This document shows positions 5,102 to 12,630 of a stretch of 24,440 nt of DNA, piece after piece. Position numbers and translations under genes: made by a program. The notes below the pieces were generated by a model, which worked only from the letters and a program-made list of their open reading frames with translations, searched no databases and was not told the origin of the DNA. The stretch's first letter is position 1, and every line of letters begins with the position of its first letter. The stretch comes from a virus. Location of the stretch: positions 1 through 24,440 of the IMG/VR virus record IMGVR_UViG_3300046012_000279. One strand, 5' to 3'.

Positions 5102-6481
5102 ATGAGCGCTGTAGCACAGTCCGAGCTGTCTGTCCTTCCACTCGAAGAGCGCGTCCTGCGCCCGTTTGGGAAGAAGGCATATGCGTTCGCATTCCGGCCG
5201 CCTGAGCTGGACTGCCGCTACAACATACTCGAAGGCAGTGTCCGCTCAGCCAAGACGTGGGCCATGATACCGAAGATCATCCAGCTTTGTAAGTACAAGG
5301 TAAGAGGCTGGAAGGTTCTGTTCGGCGTAACCAAGTCCACCATCTACCAGAACGTGCTCAGCGATCTCTTCTCCGTGATAGGGCCCGACAACTACGGCTA
5401 CAACAGGCAGACCGGAGAGCTGGACTTGTTCGGGAGCAAGTGGCTGGTCATCGGCGCTAAGGATGAAGGGTCGGAGAAGGCTATCCGCGGGATGACCGTC
5501 GGGTGCAGCGTTGGAGACGAGCTTACGCTTATTCCCCGCTCTTTCGTCATGATGTTGATGAACCGCATGAGCGTGGAGGGTGCCCGCCTGTACGCCACCA
5601 CTAACCCTGACACGCCGCACCACTATGTCAAGACCGACATCCTGGACAACCAGGCCCTTATCAAGAGCGGCGAGCTGTGGACAGAGCACTTTGAGATTGC
5701 CGACAATCCGAACCTTCCCGCGGATTACTTCGCTCATCTCTGCCGCATGTACCCGCCGGGCTCGCTGTACTACCAGCGCTTCGTACTTGGCCTGTGGGTC
5801 ACTGGCGAGGGAGCGATCTACAAGGACGTGTGGTCGGAGAAGCTGCTCTACAGCTATCAGCCCTGGACAATGACCAACGGCGAGCCTGGCTGCGTTGCAC
5901 CCAAAGGACTGCTCGACCCGGGCCAGATCGTAGAGCGGTCTATCGCTATTGACTGCGGGGTAGATCACGTCCAGGTTTATCTCGACACCATTGATGACGG
6001 CGAGATTGTGTGGCTTGACCGCGAGTACTGGTGGGATTCGCATATCACTGGACGGCAGAAGACAGACCGCCAGTACCGCGAAGACCTTGAGATGTTCCTC
6101 ACCAAAGCGCCCGCGGCGAAGTGCATCCTGCCTCCTGAATGCGCCAGCTTCGCCGCGGAGCTTGTCCAGGCTGGTATCTGGTACTGCGATGCCGATAACG
6201 AAGTGCTGGACGGAATCAAGATGACATCTACCATGATGGCTCTGGGCAAGCTGCGCTTTCGCAAGCCGCCCGACGGCTACAGCTACGAGGTGTCCGATCC
6301 ATTCCATGATCACGTCGGCGAGACCATCAAGCAGATACAGACCTATATCTGGAATCCGAAGGCTTCATTGCGCGGCGTAGAAGAGCCGATGAAGACCAAG
6401 GATGACGGGCCGGACGCGGTGCGCTACAAGATCAAGACCGACATACCTGATTGGAGAATCGCTCATGCCCAAGCAGCCTGA
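5102..6481 (+). CDS. terL: Terminase large subunit, PBSX/Terminase_3 type (459 aa)
   Basis: ATPase and nuclease that drives DNA into the capsid and cuts it. Walker A-like GSVRSAKT is at residues 45-52, Walker B GCSVGDE at 134-140 with the catalytic Glu, and the coupling motif ATTNP at 165-169. The nuclease half has IAIDCG with Asp 284, an acidic site at PPE (344-346) in the place of the usual DPS, and DDGPDA (434-439) near the C-terminus. These fit the RNase H-like metal site of the family. Length is usual for TerL. The Shine-Dalgarno before ATG 5102 is weak, and the gene follows four bases after the small ORF, so coupling is likely. Confidence 0.93.
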   Translation: MSAVAQSELSVLPLEERVLRPFGKKAYAFAFRPPELDCRYNILEGSVRSAKTWAMIPKIIQLCKYKVRGWKVLFGVTKSTIYQNVLSDLFSVIGPDNYGYNRQTGELDLFGSKWLVIGAKDEGSEKAIRGMTVGCSVGDELTLIPRSFVMMLMNRMSVEGARLYATTNPDTPHHYVKTDILDNQALIKSGELWTEHFEIADNPNLPADYFAHLCRMYPPGSLYYQRFVLGLWVTGEGAIYKDVWSEKLLYSYQPWTMTNGEPGCVAPKGLLDPGQIVERSIAIDCGVDHVQVYLDTIDDGEIVWLDREYWWDSHITGRQKTDRQYREDLEMFLTKAPAAKCILPPECASFAAELVQAGIWYCDADNEVLDGIKMTSTMMALGKLRFRKPPDGYSYEVSDPFHDHVGETIKQIQTYIWNPKASLRGVEEPMKTKDDGPDAVRYKIKTDIPDWRIAHAQAA

Positions 6482-6674
6482 GGTAAATGCACTGATGTTG
6501 ATGGCGATGCTGAACCAGGGAGGCAGAGGGCGGGAGTTCCCTGCACCGCGTCCGACGCGCAAGGTGCGTGCCCGTATCAATAGCCCGGCCAAGTGCATCT
6601 GCGTCACCGGTGGAACGGGCTTCTGCAAGCGTCACCGCGTCTATGTTGATGACATTGGCGGTAAGGACCGGTAA
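6465..6674 (+). CDS. Small Cys/His-containing hypothetical protein (69 aa)
   Basis: ATG 6465 lies 8 bases after GGAG and overlaps the end of the large terminase gene by 17 bases; an earlier in-frame start lies deeper inside terL and is unlikely. The C-terminal half has C-x-C-x7-C-x2-H (CICVTGGTGFCKRH), possibly a metal site. The N-terminal half is Met-rich and then basic. Function unknown. Confidence 0.6.
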   Translation: MPKQPEVNALMLMAMLNQGGRGREFPAPRPTRKVRARINSPAKCICVTGGTGFCKRHRVYVDDIGGKDR

Positions 6675-7000
6675 TGAGCCCGTACGTAAACCCGTTGTCC
6701 GCCAGCGAAGTAGCCGAAGCTCTGGGCTTGCGCCGCTTCCTGTTGCTGTGTCAGATGTTCGATGGGCGCAAGAAAGAGAAGGAGTGCAAAGCGACCAAAT
6801 CTCTGGGAGCATTCGGCTATCTGGGTAACTTCCGCACCAGCGCTACCATCAAGGCTAGCACGCCCTACGCTCACTTCGATGTGCTGCGCATCGCTGAAGT
6901 ACGGGGGGTGCTGCACGTTCACTGCGAAGATGAGTACGGTCAGGTGTTCGATGTTACGGTAGACTACAAGGACAAAAGGCCAATTCATGTTGCATCCTAA
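6674..7000 (+). CDS. Hypothetical protein (108 aa)
   Basis: ATG overlaps the previous stop as TAATG, with GGTAAGGA upstream. It begins MSPYVNPLSASEVAEALGL, a short helical part, followed by a region of alternating hydrophobic residues (FDVLRIAEVRGVLHVHCED) that looks like beta strands. No family is recognised. Its end overlaps the following zinc-ribbon gene by 14 bases. Confidence 0.6.
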   Translation: MSPYVNPLSASEVAEALGLRRFLLLCQMFDGRKKEKECKATKSLGAFGYLGNFRTSATIKASTPYAHFDVLRIAEVRGVLHVHCEDEYGQVFDVTVDYKDKRPIHVAS

Positions 7001-7685
7001 CATGGGAACGTTCATTCCGGAAGAGCAGTGCCGTGTCCCAGCAGGCGCTAAGATTGTCCAGATGAAGTACTGCGAGCTGTGCGGGGTACCGTTCTCGCGC
7101 AGTTACACGCCTACGGTTCCTGCGCCGATTACGGAAGAGGAACATGTCCAAGTTCCTTCTTACCGTCACGCGCAATGGGTTTTCAAGAAAGTTAAGCACG
7201 ACCTGCGGCGGGACCGGGGCGAACGGCTTTGCCGGCGCTGCCATGCCCACCCTTCGCTGGAGCTAAGCGCTGAGGAGTTGCTCAAAGACCAGGAAGATTA
7301 TAAGGCGCAGTTACCGAACCTGGATAGTATCCACGTTTCCTCTCACCCTATTCACTACGAGCGGCTTATCGCGGGGCGCGAGACTTCGGCTCATCGGCTG
7401 AACGGGACGATTATCGTCAAGACCGCTACCCGACGCCGCAGTACTCGGCAGGAAGCGGCGGCTTGGAAAGCCCGCGTAGCGGAGGCGTTCCGTACTCGGG
7501 GGCGCTTAACCACGGAGGAGATTCAGAATCTCATCCCGAATTGTTTTACCCCGGCTTACGCTTACCAGCGCTGCATAACAGCAGGCATCAAACTGAAGCG
7601 GGTAGGCTTTGTTGAAGCCCAGGGCTTTTGCGGGTTACCTATGCGCATTTATGTTCTGGTCGGGGTGAGCCCGGAGACTCTATGA
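6987..7685 (+). CDS. Zinc-ribbon protein with a C-terminal winged-helix-like part (232 aa)
   Basis: Two CxxC pairs, CELC (29-32) and CRRC (82-85), should form one zinc ribbon interrupted by a roughly 50-residue insertion. Residues about 165-228 look like a winged helix: a helix with AEAFRTRGRLTTEEIQNLI, a second helix with AYAYQRCITAGI, then strands with RVGF and MRIYVLVG. DNA or RNA binding is likely. The start at ATG 6987 overlaps the previous gene by 14 bases and has AAAGG upstream; ATG 7002 is an alternative. A regulator or packaging helper are both possible; no exact family is recognised. Confidence 0.65.
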   Translation: MLHPNMGTFIPEEQCRVPAGAKIVQMKYCELCGVPFSRSYTPTVPAPITEEEHVQVPSYRHAQWVFKKVKHDLRRDRGERLCRRCHAHPSLELSAEELLKDQEDYKAQLPNLDSIHVSSHPIHYERLIAGRETSAHRLNGTIIVKTATRRRSTRQEAAAWKARVAEAFRTRGRLTTEEIQNLIPNCFTPAYAYQRCITAGIKLKRVGFVEAQGFCGLPMRIYVLVGVSPETL

Positions 7686-7921
7686 GCCGCCCGCGTAATT
7701 CAATTTGGGGCCGCGACGCGCTACCGGCGCACTTACAGCCGGTGCTGCCTACGCAGTTTGAACTAGAATGTCTGCGCCACGGAACGTTCACGCTTGAGGA
7801 TCAGCGACATCATCCCAAGATGAAGCTGTGGGTTAAGCGGTATTGGCGCACTCGTTATATTCCAGAAGAGTTGTTAGAAGCGATGAACTTAGATACCAAG
7901 GAAATTGAAGGAGGCGTATGA
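7682..7921 (+). CDS. Small hypothetical protein (79 aa)
   Basis: Starts MSRPRNSIWGRDALPAHL and overlaps the previous stop as ATGA, so this start is preferred to an upstream one at 7628. It is basic and Trp/His-containing, ending LDTKEIEGGV. No family is recognised. It is followed by another ATGA overlap, so the small genes between terL and the portal are translated as a chain. Confidence 0.58.
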   Translation: MSRPRNSIWGRDALPAHLQPVLPTQFELECLRHGTFTLEDQRHHPKMKLWVKRYWRTRYIPEELLEAMNLDTKEIEGGV

Positions 7922-8157
7922 AATACGAAACCTTCGAAGACTTTACGGAACTTCCCCCGTTGATTGCTACGGAAGACGCCGGGGTTATCGCCTTGAAAGC
8001 TCAGCATGCGTTGACCCCGTTCGATGACGTGATCAGCATCTCCTCTGGTACTATCATCGGGGGTCAGACGCGCCCACTTAACTACCTGTTCGTAGGCGAT
8101 GAGATGGCCGGGGTAGTAAGCGACAAGATGCTGGAGATGTTCGGCTACAAGGCATGA
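7918..8157 (+). CDS. Small hypothetical protein (79 aa)
   Basis: ATGA overlap with the previous gene and GAAGGAGG upstream make the start secure. The product is acidic (MKYETFEDFTELPPLI at the start), with a Gly/Ser-containing middle and a helical end (VVSDKMLEMFGYKA). No family is recognised. Confidence 0.6.
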   Translation: MKYETFEDFTELPPLIATEDAGVIALKAQHALTPFDDVISISSGTIIGGQTRPLNYLFVGDEMAGVVSDKMLEMFGYKA

Positions 8158-8171
8158 AGGGGGGTTAATCA

Positions 8172-8309
8172 ATGACAGAAGCTCTCAGTAAAAACGTGGC
8201 AGCTTTGCGTGAGATGGTCGCCGAATTAAGTAAGTCGCTTCGGGACGCTCATGCTCGCATTGAGAAGTTGGAGACCGTTGCTCACGCTACTCATAAGCTA
8301 AAGCCATGA
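8172..8309 (+). CDS. Small coiled-coil protein (45 aa)
   Basis: ATG 8172 lies 7 bases after AAGGGGGG. The 45-residue product (LREMVAELSKSLRDAHARI in the middle) shows heptad-like leucines and is predicted as one coiled coil. Its stop overlaps the next start as ATGA. Tiny coiled-coil proteins are common in phage genomes; the role is unknown. Confidence 0.55.
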   Translation: MTEALSKNVAALREMVAELSKSLRDAHARIEKLETVAHATHKLKP

Positions 8310-8614
8310 ACCTCGTCGCCCTATTGCTTCTGCTCTCGGTGAAAGTGCAGTTGCCGCCCGACGTGCATACTGTGGGCTGTAACGTTCATCAAGTGCAGGT
8401 CATGGTTCACGGTAACACGCCGGTACATTATGACGTGTGGGAAGCCGAGGCGTTCGCCTTGGTAGACAAGCAAGCGTTCGCTGATACGGATCATCGCTGG
8501 TCAGTGGGGCGCTTCCCCGACAACCCCAAGGGACGCCGCCGCGCCTGGAAAGCTTGCGATGAGTTCATTGAAGAAGCTGAGAGAATACTGAAGGATATGA
8601 GGAGCGGGCGATGA
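8306..8614 (+). CDS. Putative exported small protein (102 aa)
   Basis: Begins MNLVALLLLLSVKVQLPP, a short hydrophobic stretch without an early positive charge, so it may be a weak signal peptide or a membrane anchor. The rest is soluble-looking, with two Cys (VGCNVH and KACDEF), and ends in a charged helix. It is coupled by ATGA overlaps to the coiled-coil gene upstream and to the next exported gene. The setting of two short exported genes in tandem recalls spanin pairs, but no lipobox or Rz-like pattern is visible. Confidence 0.55.
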   Translation: MNLVALLLLLSVKVQLPPDVHTVGCNVHQVQVMVHGNTPVHYDVWEAEAFALVDKQAFADTDHRWSVGRFPDNPKGRRRAWKACDEFIEEAERILKDMRSGR

Positions 8615-8823
8615 GTTGTTCAATAATCGGGCGCTTACTATTTGCTGCTTTCATTATTACCCTGACTATGACGGCAGCCCAGCTTACTCAGCCTACGCAC
8701 GCCTCTACTGGTTTCGAGGAAAAGTTCTTCATGTCCCGCGCTTGCCCGGAGGGTTACTGGGAAGTGGATACGATAAACCAGGATGAGAGCAGCGTTACCA
8801 TGCGCTGTGAGGAGTCTCAATAA
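8611..8823 (+). CDS. Putative exported small protein (70 aa)
   Basis: The N-terminus has a clear export-type stretch (RLLFAAFIITLTMTAAQ) after a short polar lead with Arg 8, then a possible cleavage near THAST. The mature part has two Cys (ACPEG and MRCEES) that could form a disulfide outside the cytoplasm. ATGA overlap joins it to the previous gene, and its TAA overlaps the portal ATG. Function unknown. Confidence 0.6.
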   Translation: MSCSIIGRLLFAAFIITLTMTAAQLTQPTHASTGFEEKFFMSRACPEGYWEVDTINQDESSVTMRCEESQ

Positions 8824-10586
8824 TGCTTCCTCCTCTTACCGGCGTGCCTGTTGCTCAGGCGCAGCCTCCGATTAAGCCCCGTATGACGCTGGACGAGTTC
8901 CGCACTGTTAACAAACAGCGCGAGGGAGCTGTGTCCCGCGAGTTCTTCCAGGTCATGGACGCGTTTCAGAATGCGGCGGCGCGCACCGGCTTCGGCACCA
9001 GCAATCTGATGGAAGGGACGGCGTACCCTTTCAATCGCATTACTCTGAATTACATCCTGCTGACTTCGCTTTACCGCGGGAGCTGGATCATTCGCAAGGT
9101 GGTTGACTCCATTGTGGATGACATGTACAAAAACTGGCTCAATCCCATTACTGAGCTGGAGCCGAAGAAAGTGCAGCGTCTGAAGACCGATGGCATCGAC
9201 AAGACGGGTACGATACCTGCGCTGAAGAAGGCGCATAAGATGGGGCGTCTCTATGGCGGATCGGGCGCAGTCATGGTTATCGCGGGTAACGACCGCTTCG
9301 AAGAGCCACTTGAAGTTGATGATATTGAGCTGGGCTCCTATCGTGGTTTGCTGGTGTTTGATCGTTGGTCCGGAATCACTCCTTCCACTGAGATTGTGGA
9401 TGATCTCGAAAACCCGATGGCTTTCGGTTACCCTCGCTTTTATCAGATCACTACGGAAAAGTCGCAGATGATAAAGGTGCACCACTCCCGCGTGCTGCGT
9501 TTCTGTGGCCCGGACCTTCCGAACTGGGAGTGGCAAGCTAACATGCGCTGGGGCGCGTCTATCGTTGAGGCCATGTTTGATGAGCTGAAGAAGCGCGACA
9601 ACACCAGCTGGAACATCGCCTCACTGATCTTCCGCGCTAACATCATGGAGCTTCAATCGCCGGAGCTGGAGAAGATGCTCTCCGGTCTCGGTGCGAGTGC
9701 CGCTGTAGCTCAACGCTTCTACGCCGCTGTGTCCTCGATGAACCAGCTGATGTCGAATCAAGGGCTGGTTGTAACGGGCGAGAAACAGAGCATTGGCTCA
9801 CACTCTTACTCCTTCAGCGGTCTGTCTGACGTTTACACCCAGTTCATGCTGGACATCTGCGGCGCTACCGACTACCCGATGTCACGCCTGTTCGGGCGCA
9901 GTAGCTCCGGCCTAAGCGGCACTAACGAGGGCGACGAGCACAACTACTATGAGAGGGTTAAGCAGGTGCAGACCAGCGAGGTTGACCCGCAGCTGATGAA
10001 GCTGCTGCCGATCATCTCCATGTCTGTGTGGGGCAAAGTTCCCAAGGACATGACCTGGTACTGGAATCCAGTAAACGTGCCCCCTGACAAAGAACGTGTG
10101 GAGCTCGCGGCATCGTCTACAACTGCCGTGCTTGATGTCTACAACACAGGGGCTATCAGTCAGCAAACTCTATTGAAGGAGCTTAAAGAGCAGAGCACTG
10201 TCACCGGCATCTGGACTAACATCACCGATGAGATGATTGAAGAGGCTGATGACGAGACCCAGAGCGTGGGCGAGCAGATGGAGTCACAGCAGGAGATGGA
10301 AGGCGAAGGTGGCGAAGGCGGAGAAGACGATTCCGCTACGGCTGCCCTGCTCAGCACCATGCAGGACACTATGGACGCCACCGCTACCTGGGAAGAATCG
10401 AAGCATGCCCGAGCGGGTGCTGGCAAGACTGTGGGCAAGAGCAAGGGCGGTCAGTTCGTCAGCAAGGGACAGGGCGGAGGCGGTGGCGCGCCCGAGGGCG
10501 GTGAGGGCGGCGGTAAAGCCCAGCTTTCTAAGTCTGGCTCTTCTGACAAGATGGCCGGCCTGAAGAAGCGTCTGGAGGCTCTTTGA
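8823..10586 (+). CDS. Phage portal protein, DUF1073 family, with a Gly/Glu-rich tail (587 aa)
   Basis: Forms the ring at the capsid vertex through which DNA passes. Residues about 20-470 fit the DUF1073/Phage_portal_3 pattern: TAYPFNRITLNYILLTSLYR, IIRKVVDSIVDDMYKNWL, KMGRLYGGSGAVMVIAG, and later the conserved region TDYPMSRLFGRSSSGLSGT followed by NEGDEHNYYERV. A low-complexity tail follows, rich in Glu and Gly. It includes KHARAGAGKTVGKSKGGQFV (about 527-546), a linker type often seen in phage fusion (polyvalent) proteins. The gene ends in an RF2-like frameshift signal, so a longer portal-kinase-ART form is probable. NCBI may label this family Acb1-like; no HxT pair typical of Acb1 is seen. 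Confidence 0.88.
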   Translation: MLPPLTGVPVAQAQPPIKPRMTLDEFRTVNKQREGAVSREFFQVMDAFQNAAARTGFGTSNLMEGTAYPFNRITLNYILLTSLYRGSWIIRKVVDSIVDDMYKNWLNPITELEPKKVQRLKTDGIDKTGTIPALKKAHKMGRLYGGSGAVMVIAGNDRFEEPLEVDDIELGSYRGLLVFDRWSGITPSTEIVDDLENPMAFGYPRFYQITTEKSQMIKVHHSRVLRFCGPDLPNWEWQANMRWGASIVEAMFDELKKRDNTSWNIASLIFRANIMELQSPELEKMLSGLGASAAVAQRFYAAVSSMNQLMSNQGLVVTGEKQSIGSHSYSFSGLSDVYTQFMLDICGATDYPMSRLFGRSSSGLSGTNEGDEHNYYERVKQVQTSEVDPQLMKLLPIISMSVWGKVPKDMTWYWNPVNVPPDKERVELAASSTTAVLDVYNTGAISQQTLLKELKEQSTVTGIWTNITDEMIEEADDETQSVGEQMESQQEMEGEGGEGGEDDSATAALLSTMQDTMDATATWEESKHARAGAGKTVGKSKGGQFVSKGQGGGGGAPEGGEGGGKAQLSKSGSSDKMAGLKKRLEAL

Positions 10587-10587
10587 A
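10574..10587 (+). promoter_or_regulatory. Probable +1 programmed frameshift signal (prfB-like)
   Basis: GGAGG (10574-10578), two bases, then CTT TGA A. In prfB the signal is an internal Shine-Dalgarno (AGGGGG), three bases, then CTT TGA C; the Leu tRNA slips from CUU to UUU. A +1 shift here turns the last portal codons (RLEAL) into RLEAL-ESKLKEQHPDWDKDQLAEA and enters the 662-codon ORF. The +1 frame from 10564 to 10641 has no ATG, GTG or TTG, so this coding-like stretch could only be read by a shift. A one-base sequencing error would mimic it. Confidence 0.72.
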
Positions 10588-10641
10588 TCTAAACTCAAGG
10601 AGCAACACCCAGACTGGGACAAGGATCAGCTGGCCGAGGCC

Positions 10642-12630
10642 ATGGTCTCTTCGCTTGAGCAGGAGAAAGACCTCAAGAATAAAAACGACAACAAGGGCAG
10701 CGAAGACGAACCCCTCCATTGGGAAACCCCGATGGGAACGCCCTACTGGACTTACAAGAAAGACGGCAAGTGGTACGCCTCCCTCGATGAGGGTGGCAAC
10801 ATCGGCGAATTCCATGAGCTTAAAGACTCGGAGTACAACGGGTTGCTGGACAAGGAATTTGAGAGCGTTGAGTCTGGCATGGAAGAAAGTGGCGATGACC
10901 TTGAGCTTACCAAGAAAGCTAAGACTCCCGCTGAAGTTAAAGGCATTCTGCATGACGATGAGACCAAGAAGAAAGTCCTTGCCGACTACAAGCTGGGCAA
11001 GAGTACAGGCGCTATCGCCAAGGGTCTCGGGCTGCCGCAGGATAAGCCCACGCGCAACCTCATCCGCAACATCCTCAAGAAAGCGGGTATCTACAAGCAG
11101 AAGGACCTTAAGTTCGCCGGCCCTGACAAGAAAGACATCCAGCACAAAGAGGTCAAGGGCGTCAGCGCCATGGTCGCTCTCTTTAAGAAAATCGGCGAGG
11201 CGATGGGCAGCAACCCCGGCGGGCTGTATGAAGGCTCGGACGGAGTAAAGCGTTACGTCAAGTTCTACAAGGAAAAAGCACAAGCTTCCTGTGAGATGTT
11301 GAGCAACTCCATATACAACGACCTGGGATTGAACGCGCCCACGTCTACGCTCTTCGATGATAATGGCAAGGCGGCATTCGCCTCCGATTACATTGATGGG
11401 GCCAAGACGCTGAAGTCTTCTGGCTTGACTCCTGATCTAGCCAAGAAGGTAATGAAGGGCTTCGCCGCTGATGTGCTGCTGAAGAACTGGGACGCCATCG
11501 GGACTGGCATGGATAACATCGTAGTCAAAGGCGACCAGGTCTATCGCATTGACAACGGCGGCTCGCTGCTCTATCGCGCCAAGGCCGGCAAGAAGCAGGA
11601 CAGCAGCCTCAAGGACATGAGCGAGCTGACTGGCTTCTTCGATAGCAGCAAGAACCCGTACTACGCTCAGGTGGCCAAGGCAGCGGGCTATCGAGACATA
11701 AACTCTATGGGCAGTGAGCTGACCGCCCAGATCAGTGACATTGAAAGCCTGGTCAATCAGTCGGGCGGCTGGGAAGCTTACCTCGACAAGGTCAACCCGC
11801 AGCTGGACGTTACCAGCAAGCAAAAAGTTGCGGAGATGCTGAAGACCCGCACCGAAGCTCTTAAGGGCGTTGCCAAGTCCCTGGGACAGAAGCCTACCAA
11901 AGCTGCCGCGGGCGCAGAGCAGACTACTCTGCATTCTCCGACTACGTTCGAGCCGGGCAAGCTGACAGCCTGGGCAAAGAAGTATGCCGACCAGCTCGGG
12001 CCTTCTCCCAGTCCTTATGGCAGCGGTACTGCTGAAGCTATTTTCCACAACTATCTGAAAGAAGCTGGCATTAAGAACGGTGGAGAAGCTGTGAAGACCG
12101 CTATAAACGGCTGGACCGGTACTTCGCATGGTAAGGGCGCTGCGCTGTTAAAGATCGTTGCCGCTGAGTTCTATGGCAAGGACTATACCGGTGAGCCTAA
12201 GTTAGACAAGACAGTCGCTAACTACGGCTCTTTCGAAGTAGCCAAGCAGAAAGCCGACGCGATTAAGGAAGCTTTCATAGCCCACAAGGAGCTGACCAAA
12301 GAGTGGGTCAGTAAGTACGGAGCCAAGACGGTATACCGCGGGCTGCGCGGCGATATCGCCAAGAAGATCAAAGAAGCCATCCAGAAGGGAGACAAGGAGA
12401 TTGAATTCAGCGCCAACACTTTGTCCAGCTGGAGCGAGAGCAAGAATAAAGCGGAAAGCTTCGGCCATGGCGGAGTCATGCTGAAGATGAAGGTCAACCC
12501 TGACCACGTGTGGTCGTGTTACAAAGCTGCCCCCTACGGCTTCGGCTCTTTCATGGCTGAGAAAGAATACATCATGGGAGTTCCGGGAGAGACCTTCAAG
12601 ATTCCCATAGCTGATGTGGTGTCATTATGA
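10642..12630 (+). CDS. Kinase-like plus ADP-ribosyltransferase polyvalent protein, probably a frameshift extension of the portal
   Basis: First ATG at 10642, but coding-like sequence extends back to 10585 through the portal stop, so the product is probably the rear of a 1,268-residue fusion. By ORF numbering, residues about 110-150 look like a helix-turn-helix. About 188-320 resembles a HipA/PI3K-like kinase: GSNPGG (189-194), K207 in YVKFYK, NWD (282-284) with DN (291-292), and RIDNGGSLLYRA (302-313). Residues 548-662 resemble an R-S-E mono-ADP-ribosyltransferase: R566 in VYRGL, the STS-like TLSSWS (593-598), and ExE at E640/E642 in FMAEKEYI. Such domains act on host proteins in injected phage effectors like T4 Alt. 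Activity and targets are inference. Confidence 0.8.
   Translation: MVSSLEQEKDLKNKNDNKGSEDEPLHWETPMGTPYWTYKKDGKWYASLDEGGNIGEFHELKDSEYNGLLDKEFESVESGMEESGDDLELTKKAKTPAEVKGILHDDETKKKVLADYKLGKSTGAIAKGLGLPQDKPTRNLIRNILKKAGIYKQKDLKFAGPDKKDIQHKEVKGVSAMVALFKKIGEAMGSNPGGLYEGSDGVKRYVKFYKEKAQASCEMLSNSIYNDLGLNAPTSTLFDDNGKAAFASDYIDGAKTLKSSGLTPDLAKKVMKGFAADVLLKNWDAIGTGMDNIVVKGDQVYRIDNGGSLLYRAKAGKKQDSSLKDMSELTGFFDSSKNPYYAQVAKAAGYRDINSMGSELTAQISDIESLVNQSGGWEAYLDKVNPQLDVTSKQKVAEMLKTRTEALKGVAKSLGQKPTKAAAGAEQTTLHSPTTFEPGKLTAWAKKYADQLGPSPSPYGSGTAEAIFHNYLKEAGIKNGGEAVKTAINGWTGTSHGKGAALLKIVAAEFYGKDYTGEPKLDKTVANYGSFEVAKQKADAIKEAFIAHKELTKEWVSKYGAKTVYRGLRGDIAKKIKEAIQKGDKEIEFSANTLSSWSESKNKAESFGHGGVMLKMKVNPDHVWSCYKAAPYGFGSFMAEKEYIMGVPGETFKIPIADVVSL

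Noticed and set aside
5246-6313. Long - strand ORF of 355 codons opposite the large terminase
   Set aside because: It mirrors terL codons, has no ribosome binding site and no recognisable protein pattern, while the + strand carries all terminase motifs.
8817-9536. - strand ORF of 239 codons opposite the portal, and similar ones at 10528-11283, 11437-12129 and 12642-13217
   Set aside because: All are shadows of well-supported + strand genes, as expected in GC-biased coding DNA.
8823-10586. Anti-CBASS nuclease Acb1 activity, as DUF1073 proteins are sometimes labelled
   Set aside because: No pair of HxT motifs is visible and the sequence follows the portal pattern; the label arises from relatives with an added domain.
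10584-10642. Simple termination and re-start between the portal and the kinase-ART ORF
   Set aside because: The gap of 55 bases has no good Shine-Dalgarno, and the +1 frame in it is coding-like; kept only as an alternative along with a one-base sequencing error.
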